Under the pieces are notes generated by a model, which ran no database searches, was not told where the DNA came from, and saw only the letters and a list, made by a program, of their open reading frames with translations. Both the position numbers and the translations under genes were made by a program. Shown piece by piece: positions 27,014 to 36,110 of a stretch of DNA of 64,000 nucleotides. Numbering within the stretch: the first letter of the stretch is position 1; every line of letters starts with the position of its first letter. The stretch spans positions 186,001 to 250,000 of the forward strand of contig NZ_CP059467.1 in NCBI RefSeq assembly GCF_017894365.1, in the 5' to 3' direction. Origin of the DNA: Aromatoleum bremense (GTDB lineage: Bacteria; Pseudomonadota; Gammaproteobacteria; Burkholderiales; Rhodocyclaceae).

Positions 27014-29721
27014 GCCTCACCACCCTCCAGCAACCCGAGCAGCTGCGCCCGCCTCACCACATGCTTCCTGTTCGCCGCGTCCAGCTTCGCGAACAGGTTC
27101 TTCAGGTGCCATTTGACGGTCTCCTCGCCGACGCCCATCGCCTGGGCGACTTCCTTGTTCGAGAAGTTGCGGGCGAGCAGTTCCAGCACCTCGCGCTCCT
27201 TCGGCGTGAGCACGGTGCTCGGCACGGCGCGCGGGGCGGTGGCATCGCGCGCGGGCTGAGGAGCGGCCGGGCGCAGGACGCGCGAGACGGCGATGCTGCG
27301 ACCGGGTTCGGGGTGGCCGGCGGCGTCGACGGAGAGGCTGCGCGCCCAGTCGGCGATCGCGGGGTGGGCGTCGACGAAGACGCGGGCGAGGCCGTAGGTG
27401 TGTGCTAGGTCCATCGCCTCGCGCAGCAGATCGCGGCCGTGCTCGCTGTTGCGGTCGAGGACGTAGGCCCGCAGCGCGAGGATCTCGATGCCGACGCGGC
27501 CGAGCTTCATCGCGCCGGCGAACGGGGCGGCGCGTTCGAGCGCCGTCTTTGCGCCGCGCCAGTCCTGCGCGGCGATCGCGGCGTTCGCGTGCGCCATCGC
27601 GCGCTGCAGCTCGACCATGCGGCACCATAGCGGGCCGCGCCCCACCTCCTCGCGCGCGACGATCTCGTCGATGCGCTGCGCGAGCGCACGACAGGTCTCG
27701 GGACGGAATCGGCCGGCGTGCATGCGGGTCTGCTCGGCGAGGCTGACGATGCACAGGCGCGGCATGCCGCGGGCGGCGCCGATCGCGAAGAGCGTTTCGA
27801 GCAGATCGAGCGCGCGGTGCTCGACGCCCTGCGCGACGGCGACGCGGGCCGCGGTGCGGTAGCTGAGCAGCGCGGTTTCAGGCGTGCCGCCGCGCTCGAG
27901 CACGTCGAGCCGGTTCGCGAGCAGGGCCGCGGCCTCATCGACCTGATCGCGTTCGTACGCCGCCGCGGCGCGCAACGCCGCGAGCATGCACGTGAGCGGA
28001 TGGCGTCGGCCGAGCGACTCCTCGGCGCTCGCCAGCGCCGGCCGGAGCATGTCCTCGGCGAGCCGCATCTGCCCTTCCCAGAGATAGCTGAGCCCGGTGA
28101 TGAACTCGCTCCATCGCACCGAATACGCGTGGCCGCGCGCCGCCTCGCCGCGCCCGAGCTGCTGCAGGTGGCGGCGCGCGAGCGCCGGGTCGCCGCGCAG
28201 GATCGCCAGCGCCGCGAGCCGGTTCGCATGCATCCGGGCGAGCCGCGGTTCCTGCGCCCGCGGCGCGTCGGCCCACGGTTCGAACAGCGCGACGCAGCGA
28301 TCCGGCTCGTCGGCGTAGTAGGCGGCGCCGCTGCCGATCAGCGCGCATTCGTAGCGCAGCCCGTCGTCGATCGCCGGATCTTCGAGGATGCGGGCGACGA
28401 GGCGCTCGGCCTCCTGGTGGCGTTCGCTGAGCGCGAGCACCCACGCCGCCGTCAGTCGCAGCCGGGGCCGGCGGTCGAGCTCGGCCTCGGGGACGAGCTC
28501 GACCCATTCGAGCACCGCGCCGGTATTGCCCTGCATGGCGGCGTCGTAGAGGCACTGCTCGGCGAGCCCGTAGGCGACTTCGCGCTGCCCGGCCGCGAGC
28601 GCGTGGCGCGCCGCCTCTTCGAGCATGCCGCGCTGCTCGAGCCAGCGCATCGCGGCGAGGTGCAGGTCAGCCTGCTCGGCGGCCGGCAAAGCGGCGAGGC
28701 GCGCGCGCAGCGCGTCGCGCACGAGCATATGCAGCCGGCACCACTCGCGGTCGTCGCCGACGACGAAGATCGGGGTGTCGCGGATCAGGCGGGCGAGGCG
28801 CTCGGCGGCGTCGTCGAGGCCGGTAAGCGCCGCGCAGAGCTCCGGATGCAGCAAGTCGACCGTCGCGATGCGCGTCAGGAACTCGGCGTCGTCGGGCGTG
28901 AGGTCGGCGAGCAGCCGGCCGACGAGCTGTTCCTGCGGGTTGCCGGCGCTCGCCGACATTGCGTCGACGACCGCGCGCGGCTCGCCGCCGCGCTCGAGCG
29001 CGGCGAGCGCGACCTGCACGCCGAGCGGCCAGCCTTCGACCATCTCGTGCAGCCGCGCGGCGGTGTCGGCGTCGACCTTCGTGCCGAAGCGGCTGCGCAC
29101 GACGTCGAGCGTCTCGTCGAGGCGGAAACGCAGCAGCTCGGCGTTCGCGACGGCGCCGTGCCCGTAGGTGCAGAGGTCGGCGACCTCGTCTTCGAGGCCG
29201 CTGCGCGTCGCGACGACGAGGCGCAGGTTCGGCGGCGCGTTGTGCAGCACGTAGCACAGCAGACCGAGCGCGCCACCGGAAAGTCGCTCGGCCTCGTCGA
29301 CCATCAGCACGAGGTCGAGCGAGGTCTGCGCGACCTCGGCGAGCCACGCGGTGACGCCCTCGAGCTCGCCGATCGACGCGCCCGCCCCCTCGATCGTGCG
29401 GCCGAATGCGGGCCGGCCGCAGCCGGCACGCACCGCATGGACGAGGCACCGCACGAAGCGCTGCGGGTCGGTGCGCTCGTCGGCCGAGATCCACGCAACC
29501 GCGGCGCCCCCGGCGAGCAGCTCGCGCCGCCACTGCGCGAGCAGCGACGTCTTGCCGAAGCCCGGCGGCGCCTGCACGACGATCACCTGGCGGTCGCGGA
29601 AGCGTTCCTCGTCGAGACCGAGCCGCGGACGCAGCAGCAGATGCCGCGGCGCACGCGGCGGGGTCGTCATCAGCACGAGTTCCGGCAGCGCCGCGGCGCC
29701 TGTTGCAGTGTTCATGGACAT
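27010..29721 (-). CDS. LAL/MalT-type LuxR transcriptional regulator
   Basis: A 903-aa protein: N-terminal STAND ATPase with the Walker A motif APPGFGKTS (about residues 50-58) and the Walker B-like LDLVLMVDEAERL; a long helical repeat region (about 350-800, TPR-like); and a C-terminal LuxR helix-turn-helix (LTPKEREVLELLARNFSNKEVAQAMGVGEETVKWHLKNL). Such MalT-like regulators bind ATP and an inducer, oligomerise and activate target promoters. It is divergent from the Rieske-to-hydrolase gene group and is the obvious candidate activator of that group. Two in-frame ATGs (29721 and 29715) are possible starts. The stop codon lies inside a dispersed repeat. Confidence 0.92.
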   Translation of the reverse strand: MSMNTATGAAALPELVLMTTPPRAPRHLLLRPRLGLDEERFRDRQVIVVQAPPGFGKTSLLAQWRRELLAGGAAVAWISADERTDPQRFVRCLVHAVRAGCGRPAFGRTIEGAGASIGELEGVTAWLAEVAQTSLDLVLMVDEAERLSGGALGLLCYVLHNAPPNLRLVVATRSGLEDEVADLCTYGHGAVANAELLRFRLDETLDVVRSRFGTKVDADTAARLHEMVEGWPLGVQVALAALERGGEPRAVVDAMSASAGNPQEQLVGRLLADLTPDDAEFLTRIATVDLLHPELCAALTGLDDAAERLARLIRDTPIFVVGDDREWCRLHMLVRDALRARLAALPAAEQADLHLAAMRWLEQRGMLEEAARHALAAGQREVAYGLAEQCLYDAAMQGNTGAVLEWVELVPEAELDRRPRLRLTAAWVLALSERHQEAERLVARILEDPAIDDGLRYECALIGSGAAYYADEPDRCVALFEPWADAPRAQEPRLARMHANRLAALAILRGDPALARRHLQQLGRGEAARGHAYSVRWSEFITGLSYLWEGQMRLAEDMLRPALASAEESLGRRHPLTCMLAALRAAAAYERDQVDEAAALLANRLDVLERGGTPETALLSYRTAARVAVAQGVEHRALDLLETLFAIGAARGMPRLCIVSLAEQTRMHAGRFRPETCRALAQRIDEIVAREEVGRGPLWCRMVELQRAMAHANAAIAAQDWRGAKTALERAAPFAGAMKLGRVGIEILALRAYVLDRNSEHGRDLLREAMDLAHTYGLARVFVDAHPAIADWARSLSVDAAGHPEPGRSIAVSRVLRPAAPQPARDATAPRAVPSTVLTPKEREVLELLARNFSNKEVAQAMGVGEETVKWHLKNLFAKLDAANRKHVVRRAQLLGLLEGGEA

Positions 29722-29850
29722 CCCGATCGGTTGGATTCGACGTCGGCGCACGAGCGGAGTGCCGGCCCACAGCATCCGGTGCTCCCGCGCGCGCCCGGCC
29801 TCCGTCGCGGCCTACCGGCCATTATAGGCACGGCCCGCGCCGCCCCACCC

Positions 29851-29872
29851 TCCCCCCCCTGTTTCGAGGGGG
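29851..29872. repeat. GC-rich palindrome, second copy
   Basis: CCCCCCCC, then TGTTTCGA, then GGGGG: the same core as 17033-17054. It lies in the divergent promoter region between the LAL regulator and the Rieske gene. Confidence 0.45.
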
Positions 29873-29934
29873 AAGAGTGCCGGGCCCCCTCTCTAACATC
29901 GCCTCCGTGTCACCCCCTAAGCGAGGAGAAACGG

Positions 29935-30414
29935 ATGCAGTTCGTCGATGTTTGCGCGCTGGAAAGTATCGCCCCCGGCAGCTCGCGGGCGGTCCGCGCC
30001 GGCGATCGTGACGTCGCGCTGTTCAACGTCGACGGCACCGTCCATGCGCTCGAGAACGCCTGCCGCCACGCCGGCGCGGCGCTTTCCGGCGGAAAGCTGT
30101 GCGGCCGCGTCGTCGCCTGCCCCGCCCACGGGTGGAAATACGACGTGACGACCGGCGCCCTCGTCGTCGCGCCGACGCTGTCGGTCGCCCGCTATCCGGT
30201 CCGGGTCGTCGACGGCAGGGTCCTCGTCGAAACCGGGGGTGAGGCGGGGGTTTCGCGAAGCACCGCTTCGCGCCCGCCGAACGGGCTGGCTGTGCAAAGC
30301 CAGCCCTCCGAGGCGCAGGTTTCGCGAAGCACCGCTTCGCGCCCGCCGAACGGGTTGGCTGTGCAAAGCCAGCCCACCTCCGCAGCTGCAAGAGGGTCGT
30401 CCGATGAGCACTGA
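29935..30414 (+). CDS. Rieske-type [2Fe-2S] ferredoxin with a repeat-derived tail
   Basis: A 159-aa protein. The first 103 residues are a complete Rieske ferredoxin: the cluster ligands are in ACRHAG and CPAHGW, and the domain ends naturally near VLVETGG. Such ferredoxins pass electrons to non-haem oxygenases or reductases. The remaining 56 residues are encoded by two 57-base palindromic repeats (VSRSTASRPPNGLAVQSQP twice), so the tail looks like an accidental extension by repeat insertion that removed the original stop. GAGGAG precedes the ATG. It is the first gene of the plus-strand cluster, and its 3' end precedes the Usp gene start by 28 bases. Confidence 0.88.
   Translation: MQFVDVCALESIAPGSSRAVRAGDRDVALFNVDGTVHALENACRHAGAALSGGKLCGRVVACPAHGWKYDVTTGALVVAPTLSVARYPVRVVDGRVLVETGGEAGVSRSTASRPPNGLAVQSQPSEAQVSRSTASRPPNGLAVQSQPTSAAARGSSDEH
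30250..30375 (+). repeat. Two tandem palindromic repeats inside the Rieske gene
   Basis: Units at 30250-30306 and 30319-30375 are almost identical (69-base period). Each contains the hairpins CGCGAAGC/GCTTCGCG and GGCTGGCT/AGCCAGCC. They resemble REP elements and are translated in frame as the C-terminal tail of the Rieske protein. Confidence 0.85.
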
Positions 30415-30442
30415 ATCGCTTCGCCACCAGGAGCCGCCAGCC

Positions 30443-31471
30443 ATGTATCGCCATCTGCTCGTTCCCGTCGACGGCACGGATCTCTCGACCGAGACCGTCA
30501 GCAACGCGGTCGAATTCGCCCGCTCGCTCGGCGCCCGCATCACGTTCTTCCACGCACAGCCGAACCATGCCGCGCCGCTCTCCGGCGAGGCCGAGGTGGT
30601 GCGCCTGACGTCGCCTGCGGAGTTCCTGTACGCCTACGAAGGGCGGGCGCGCGAGCTGCTCGCGAAGGCCGAGTCGGCCGCGCGCGCCCTCGGCGTGCCG
30701 TGCGCGTCGATGACGACGGTCAACGATTCGCCCTACCGCGCGATCATCGCCGCGGCGCGCGAGGCCGGCTGCGACCTGATCTACATGGCGTCGCACGGGC
30801 GGCGCAGCAGCCTCGGCATGATGCTCGGCTCGCAGACGCTGAAGGTGCTCGTGAACGCCGGGATGCCGGTGCTGGTCGCGGCGACGTCGAACCCGCCCGC
30901 GACCTCGCAGGCGATCGGCATCATCCGCGACGAGCACCGCTCGCTCGCCGCGGTGCTGCACGCCTGGCTGCATCTGCTCGGCAGCGACGAAGACCCGCGC
31001 GACGTGCCACGCAACGGGCTGATGCGCGCGATGGTCCACTACATCAAGGCGTTCCCGGTCGCGCTGCACCACCCGAAGGAAGAGGAGTACCTCTTCCGCA
31101 AGCTGCGCGAGCGTACCTCGCAGTGCAACGCCGAGCTCGACGAGCTCGAGCGCCAGCACGCGCGCGACCACCAGCTCGTCGACGAGCTTGCCGAGACCGT
31201 CGAGCGCCATCTCGCCGGCCGGGCCGACGTCGCCGCGGTCAAGGAGGCGGTGAGCCGCTACGCGCTCTTCATCTGGGAGCACATGGGCCGCGAGGAAGGC
31301 GTGATCCTGCCCGCCGCGCAGCGCTTCCTGACGCCGGCCGACTGGGACGAGATCAACGCCGCCTTCTCCGAGAACTGCGACCCGCGCTTCGGCGGCGACA
31401 CCGACGCCGAGTTCCGCCGTCTGTTCTCGCGCATCGTCAATGTCGTGCCGGCGCGCGCACTGGATGAATAA
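30443..31471 (+). CDS. Universal stress protein fused to a hemerythrin-like domain
   Basis: A 342-aa protein. Residues 1-145 are a UspA domain (MYRHLLVPVDGT at the start, ASHGRRSSLGMMLGSQT with the nucleotide-binding G-x2-G-x9-G-type pattern near the end). Residues about 155-325 are a hemerythrin-HHE domain with metal-ligand-like histidines and glutamates in DEHRSL, HHPKEEEYLF, HARDHQL and WEHMGREE. Such fusions may sense oxygen, NO or iron. The ATG at 30443 follows AGGAG by nine bases; an earlier in-frame ATG at 30404 would overlap the Rieske gene. The position in a redox/catabolic cluster suggests a stress or oxygen-response function. Confidence 0.88.
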   Translation: MYRHLLVPVDGTDLSTETVSNAVEFARSLGARITFFHAQPNHAAPLSGEAEVVRLTSPAEFLYAYEGRARELLAKAESAARALGVPCASMTTVNDSPYRAIIAAAREAGCDLIYMASHGRRSSLGMMLGSQTLKVLVNAGMPVLVAATSNPPATSQAIGIIRDEHRSLAAVLHAWLHLLGSDEDPRDVPRNGLMRAMVHYIKAFPVALHHPKEEEYLFRKLRERTSQCNAELDELERQHARDHQLVDELAETVERHLAGRADVAAVKEAVSRYALFIWEHMGREEGVILPAAQRFLTPADWDEINAAFSENCDPRFGGDTDAEFRRLFSRIVNVVPARALDE

Positions 31472-31528
31472 GAGCTTTACTTCAAACAAACCACGGCCCG
31501 AGCTTCGCGCCGCACCAAGGAGAACACC

Positions 31529-32509
31529 ATGACCAATGCCATTCGTATCCATGAGACCGGCGGCCCGGAAGTCATGCGCTGGGAAACCGTCGAGGTCGGC
31601 GCGCCCGGCCCCGGCCAGGTCCGCCTGCGTCATGAGGCGGTGGGACTGAACTTCGCCGACACCTACTTCCGCTCCGGCCTGTATCCGGTGCCGCTGCCCA
31701 ACGGCCTCGGCGTCGAAGCCGCGGGAGTCGTCGAAGCCGTCGGCGAAGGCGTCACGAACGTGGCCGAAGGCGACCGCGTGACGTACACGGGCTTCGTGAA
31801 CACGCTGGGCGCATACAGCACCGCGCGCATCATCCCGGCGACACCGCTGATCAAGCTTCCCGACGCGATCTCGTGTGAAACCGCCGCGGCGATGACGATG
31901 CGCGGACTCACCTCGGCCTACCTCGTGCGCCGCATCTGGCCGCTGCAGGCGGGCGACACCGTGCTGCTGCATGCCGCGGCCGGCGGCGTCGGGCTGATCG
32001 TCTGCCAATGGGCGAAGCTGCTGGGCCTGACGGTGATCGGCACGGTGTCGAGCGAGGAGAAGGCGGCGGTCGCGCGCGCCCATGGCTGCGACCACGTGAT
32101 CTTCTACCGCCGCGAGGACGTCGCCGCGCGAGTGCGCGAGATCACGAACGGCGTCGGCGTGTCCGTCGTCTTCGACAGCGTCGGCAAGACCACCTTCGCC
32201 GGCTCGATCGACTCGCTGAAGCGCCGCGGCCTGATGGTGTGCTTCGGCACCACGTCCGGGCCCGTCGAGCCCTTCAACCCGCAGCAGCTCGCGATGAAGG
32301 GTTCGCTGTATCTCACGCGCCCGGCGCTCGCCGACTACATCGCCGACCCCGCCGAGCGCGACGTGCTCGCCGGCGAACTCTTCGATCACGTCGCCGCCGG
32401 CCGCATCAGGATCGAAATCAACCAGCGCTACGCGCTGCAGGACGCGGTGCAGGCGCATCGCGACCTCGAAGCCGGCAAGACGACCGGCTCGTCGGTGTTC
32501 ATCGTCTGA
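31529..32509 (+). CDS. NADPH:quinone oxidoreductase (zinc-free MDR family)
   Basis: A 326-aa medium-chain reductase of the QOR (zeta-crystallin-like) type. The GroES-like N-terminal domain starts MTNAIRIHETGGPEVMRWE, and the Rossmann motif is in HAAAGGVGLIVCQWAKLLG. The structural zinc cysteines of alcohol dehydrogenases are absent. It reduces quinones or related enones with NADPH. AAGGAG precedes the ATG. Within the cluster it may reduce an unsaturated intermediate. The TauD-like gene follows by 67 bases. Confidence 0.92.
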   Translation: MTNAIRIHETGGPEVMRWETVEVGAPGPGQVRLRHEAVGLNFADTYFRSGLYPVPLPNGLGVEAAGVVEAVGEGVTNVAEGDRVTYTGFVNTLGAYSTARIIPATPLIKLPDAISCETAAAMTMRGLTSAYLVRRIWPLQAGDTVLLHAAAGGVGLIVCQWAKLLGLTVIGTVSSEEKAAVARAHGCDHVIFYRREDVAARVREITNGVGVSVVFDSVGKTTFAGSIDSLKRRGLMVCFGTTSGPVEPFNPQQLAMKGSLYLTRPALADYIADPAERDVLAGELFDHVAAGRIRIEINQRYALQDAVQAHRDLEAGKTTGSSVFIV

Positions 32510-32576
32510 TCGAAAAGAAAAGAAGACGTCCCGCAGAGAGATAACGAAAACCCACGGACCCACTGGAGACAGCTTC

Positions 32577-33515
32577 ATGAACCAGACGACAGATGAAAGA
32601 CCTGCAGCGCCGGCCATCGTGCGGCCGGGCGTGTTGCACGATTCGGTGAAGGCCGAGCCGCTCACCGCGAGCATCGGCGCCGAGCTCATCAACGTGAACC
32701 TCGGCGACGCCTCGCGCGACGCCGCGCTCTTTGCCGAGATCAAGGCCTTGCTGCTGCAGTACAAGGTGCTGTTCCTGCGCGACCAGGACATCACCCGCGG
32801 CGAGCATGTCGCCTTCGCCGAGCGCTTCGGCAAGCTCGAAGACCACCCGGTCGCCGGCAGCCATCCGGACTACCCCGGCCTGGTGCAGATCTACAAGTCG
32901 CCCGACCAGCCGATGGACCGCTACGAAAACGCGTGGCACACCGACGCCACCTGGCGCGAAGCCCCGCCGATGGGCTGCGTGCTGCGCTGCGTGGAGTGCC
33001 CGCCGGTGGGCGGCGACACGATGTGGGCAAACATGGTGCTCGCGTACGAGCGGCTGCCCGAGGACGTCAAGGCGAAGATCGCCCAGCTGCGCGCCCGCCA
33101 CAGCATCGAGGCGAGCTTCGGCGCGGCGATGCCGATCGACAAGCGCCTCGCGCTGAAAGCCCAGTACCCCGACCCCGAGCATCCGGTGGTGCGCGTGCAC
33201 CCCGAGACCGGCGAGAAGGTGCTGTTCGTGAATGCCTTCACGACCCACTTCACCAACTTCCACACGCCGGCCAACGTGCGCTTCGGCCAGGACTACGCGC
33301 CGGGCGCGGCCGAGCTGATGCAGTATCTGATCCGCCAGGCCTTCGTCCCCGAGTACCAGGTGCGCTGGCGCTGGAAGCCCAACAGCATGGCGATCTGGGA
33401 CAACCGCAGCACCCAGCACTACGCCGTCATGGACTACGCGCCCTGCCACCGCAAGATGGAACGCGCCGGCATCATCGGCGACGTGCCCTACGGTCTCGAA
33501 GGCGCGGGCGCCTGA
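32577..33515 (+). CDS. TauD/TfdA-family 2-oxoglutarate dioxygenase
   Basis: A 312-aa Fe(II)/2-oxoglutarate-dependent dioxygenase. The facial triad is visible: H121 and D123 in AWHTDATW and the distal H281 in NRSTQHYAV. The 2-oxoglutarate-binding arginine lies about 11 to 15 residues further (HRKMER). The family hydroxylates sulfonates, phenoxyacetates, sulfate esters or similar acids. The substrate here is unknown; there is no sulfonate transporter nearby, and an MFS carrier and a BKACE enzyme follow. This suggests hydroxylation of an organic acid before cleavage. Confidence 0.92.
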   Translation: MNQTTDERPAAPAIVRPGVLHDSVKAEPLTASIGAELINVNLGDASRDAALFAEIKALLLQYKVLFLRDQDITRGEHVAFAERFGKLEDHPVAGSHPDYPGLVQIYKSPDQPMDRYENAWHTDATWREAPPMGCVLRCVECPPVGGDTMWANMVLAYERLPEDVKAKIAQLRARHSIEASFGAAMPIDKRLALKAQYPDPEHPVVRVHPETGEKVLFVNAFTTHFTNFHTPANVRFGQDYAPGAAELMQYLIRQAFVPEYQVRWRWKPNSMAIWDNRSTQHYAVMDYAPCHRKMERAGIIGDVPYGLEGAGA

Positions 33516-33569
33516 AGCACCCGACTCGAATTCCCCGATCGCAACCCATCCCTGCAAGGAGCACCTCAA

Positions 33570-34628
33570 ATGAATTTCCTCGACGGCTCGCTGTTCCCCG
33601 AAAACCAGCAGAAACTGGTCATCACCGCCGCCCCCTACGGCCCCGAATGGATGCCGTCCGACTTCCCGGAAGACATCCCGGTGACGATGGAGGAGCAGAT
33701 CCAGAAGGCGGTCGACTGCTACAACGCCGGCGCCACCGTGCTGCACCTGCATGTGCGCGAACTCGACGGCAAGGGCTCGAAGCGCCTGTCGAAGTTCAAC
33801 GAACTGCTGGCCGGCATCCGCGCCCGCGTACCCGACATGATCCTGCAGGTCGGCGGTTCGATCTCGTTCGCCCCCGAGGATGATGGCGACACGGCAAAGT
33901 GGCTATCCGACGATACCCGCCACATGCTCGCCGAATTGCAGCCGACGCCGGACCAGGTGACGATCGCGATCAACTCGAACCAGATGAACGTCGTCGAGCA
34001 GATGTGCGAGGCCGACGTCGCCGGCACCTCGCTCGCCGATCCGGCGATGTACCAGGCCTACCGCGAGATGACGATTCCGGCCGGCCCGGGCTGGGTCGAG
34101 GAGCACATCCGCCGCCTGTCCGAAAAGGGCATCCAGACCCACTTCCAGCTCGCGACGATCTCGCAGCTCGAGACGGTGGAACGCATGATGCGGCGTAACG
34201 TCTGCAACGTGCCGCTGATCCTGACCTGGGTCGCGATCGGCGGCGGCTTCGACGCGCCGAACATCTACAACCTGGCGAACTTCGTGCGCGCGTGCCCCGA
34301 CGGCTCGGTGCTGACGCTGGAAACCTCGATGCTCAACGTGCTGCCGCTCAACATGATGGCGATTGCGATGGGCCTGCATGTGCGCTGCGGCATCGAGGAC
34401 AACATCTGGACCCAGCGCCGCGACCGCAAGATGGGTTCGGTCGAGCAGATCGAACAACTGGTGCGCATCTCGCGCGAGTTCGGCCGCGAGGTCGCGAACG
34501 GCAAGGAAGCGCGCGAGATCTACAAGATCGGCACCTTCTACGAAGGCGCCGACGAGACCCTGGCGAAGAACGGCTTTGCGCCGAACCGCAAACCCGGCCA
34601 GGTCGGCTTCCTGCAGCACGCCGCGTAA
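33570..34628 (+). CDS. Beta-keto acid cleavage enzyme (BKACE, DUF849)
   Basis: A 352-aa TIM-barrel enzyme of the BKACE family. The zinc-binding HLHVRE motif near residue 50 and the conserved ELQPTPDQVTIAINSNQ and LTWVAIGGGF segments are present. BKACE enzymes use acetyl-CoA to cleave a beta-keto acid into acetoacetate and a new CoA ester; the founding member is 3-keto-5-aminohexanoate cleavage enzyme. A CoA transferase able to use acetoacetate is encoded at 3016-4331. CAAGGAG lies before the ATG. The keto acid substrate is not predictable from the sequence alone. Confidence 0.92.
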   Translation: MNFLDGSLFPENQQKLVITAAPYGPEWMPSDFPEDIPVTMEEQIQKAVDCYNAGATVLHLHVRELDGKGSKRLSKFNELLAGIRARVPDMILQVGGSISFAPEDDGDTAKWLSDDTRHMLAELQPTPDQVTIAINSNQMNVVEQMCEADVAGTSLADPAMYQAYREMTIPAGPGWVEEHIRRLSEKGIQTHFQLATISQLETVERMMRRNVCNVPLILTWVAIGGGFDAPNIYNLANFVRACPDGSVLTLETSMLNVLPLNMMAIAMGLHVRCGIEDNIWTQRRDRKMGSVEQIEQLVRISREFGREVANGKEAREIYKIGTFYEGADETLAKNGFAPNRKPGQVGFLQHAA

Positions 34629-34767
34629 TCCGCCGCGCGGGGGACTACCCTGCAAGCAGGGCGAGGCGTCGAACGGCGCCTCGCCCCGATGAACTCGAAA
34701 AAGAACGATTGCCGGCCGGCGTCGCAGCTCGCGGCGCCCGACCGGCCACACACGAGAGGAGACAACA

Positions 34768-36066
34768 TTGGCCGTCTATATCGCAGAGTCCCTGCCCGAG
34801 GCCCCGACCGCCGCACCGACGGCGCCGCGCACCTATGCGTGGATCGTCTTCGCGCTGACCTTCGGACTGCTGCTGTCCGACTACATGTCGCGCCAGGTCC
34901 TCAACGCCGTATTCCCGGTGCTGAAGGCCGAATGGGCGCTGACCGACACCCAGCTGGGGTCGCTGTCGAGCATCGTCGCGCTGCTCGTCGGCCTGCTGAC
35001 CTTCCCGCTGTCGGTCGTCGCCGACCGCTGGGGACGAGTCAGGAGCGTCACGCTGATGGCCGCGCTGTGGAGCCTCGCGACGCTCGGCTGCGCGATCGCC
35101 GCGAACTACAACCAGATGTTCGCCGCGCGCTTCTTTGTCGGCGTCGGCGAAGCCGCCTACGGCAGCGTCGGCATCGCGTTGATCCTGAGCATCTTCCCGG
35201 CGCACCTGCGCGCGACGCTGAGCAGCGCGTTCATGGCCGGGGGACCGGTGGGCTCGGTCATCGGCATGGCCTTCGGCGGCGTCATTGCCGCGCAGTTCGG
35301 CTGGCGCTGGGCGTTCGGCGCGATGGCCGCATTCGGGCTCGCGCTCGTCGTCCTCTATGCGCTGATCGTGCGCGAACGCCGGCTGCGCGCGCCCGACGGC
35401 ACGATGCCGGTCGCACAGGCCGCCCGGCCCGGCCTGCGGACGATCTTCTCGGGCCTCTTCTCGTCGGTGTCGGTGATCGCGGCCTACGTCGGCAGCGGGC
35501 TGCAGCTCTTCATCATGGCCGCGATGCTCGCCTGGCTGCCGAGCTTCTTGAACCGCTACTACGCCCTGCCGACCGACAAGGCGGGCGTCGGCGCCGCCAT
35601 CTTCATCCTCGTCGGCGCCGTCGGCATGGTCGTCTGCGGCATCGTCACCGACCGCCTGAGCCGCCCGGCGCCGGAGCGCAAATGGACGATCGCGATCACC
35701 TACTCGCTGACCTCGGCCGCGCTGCTGCTCGTCGCCTTCCGGATGCCGCCGGGCACCGCGCAGCTCGTACTGATCGGCGCCGGCATGGCGATGGTCGCGG
35801 GCACGACGGGTCCCGCCGGCGCGATGGTCGCGAACCTCACGCACCCGTCGATCCATGCGACCGCGTTCGCGACGCTGACGCTCGCGAACAACCTGCTCGG
35901 CCTCGCCCCCGGCCCGTTCGTCACCGGCCTCCTTGCCGACCGCATCGAGCTGATGGGAGCGATGCAGCTGGTGCCGCTCGCCGCCCTCGGCGCGGTCGCC
36001 GCGTTCGCCGTCGGCAAGCGCCACTACGCCGACGACCTGAAGCGCATCCGGACGCTGCAACGCTGA
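34768..36066 (+). CDS. MFS transporter, organic acid type
   Basis: A 432-aa membrane protein with 12 predicted helices. The MFS motif in SVVADRWGRVRSVTLMAALWS and its second-half counterpart are present. Translation appears to begin at a TTG preceded by AGAGGAG. The branch resembles carriers for organic acids and related anions. Being placed right after the BKACE gene, it is probably the importer of the compound degraded by this cluster. Confidence 0.88.
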   Translation: MAVYIAESLPEAPTAAPTAPRTYAWIVFALTFGLLLSDYMSRQVLNAVFPVLKAEWALTDTQLGSLSSIVALLVGLLTFPLSVVADRWGRVRSVTLMAALWSLATLGCAIAANYNQMFAARFFVGVGEAAYGSVGIALILSIFPAHLRATLSSAFMAGGPVGSVIGMAFGGVIAAQFGWRWAFGAMAAFGLALVVLYALIVRERRLRAPDGTMPVAQAARPGLRTIFSGLFSSVSVIAAYVGSGLQLFIMAAMLAWLPSFLNRYYALPTDKAGVGAAIFILVGAVGMVVCGIVTDRLSRPAPERKWTIAITYSLTSAALLLVAFRMPPGTAQLVLIGAGMAMVAGTTGPAGAMVANLTHPSIHATAFATLTLANNLLGLAPGPFVTGLLADRIELMGAMQLVPLAALGAVAAFAVGKRHYADDLKRIRTLQR

Positions 36067-36110
36067 GTTTTCCCGACCTCGTCCAACCCCAACCACTTCG
36101 AAACTCGACG

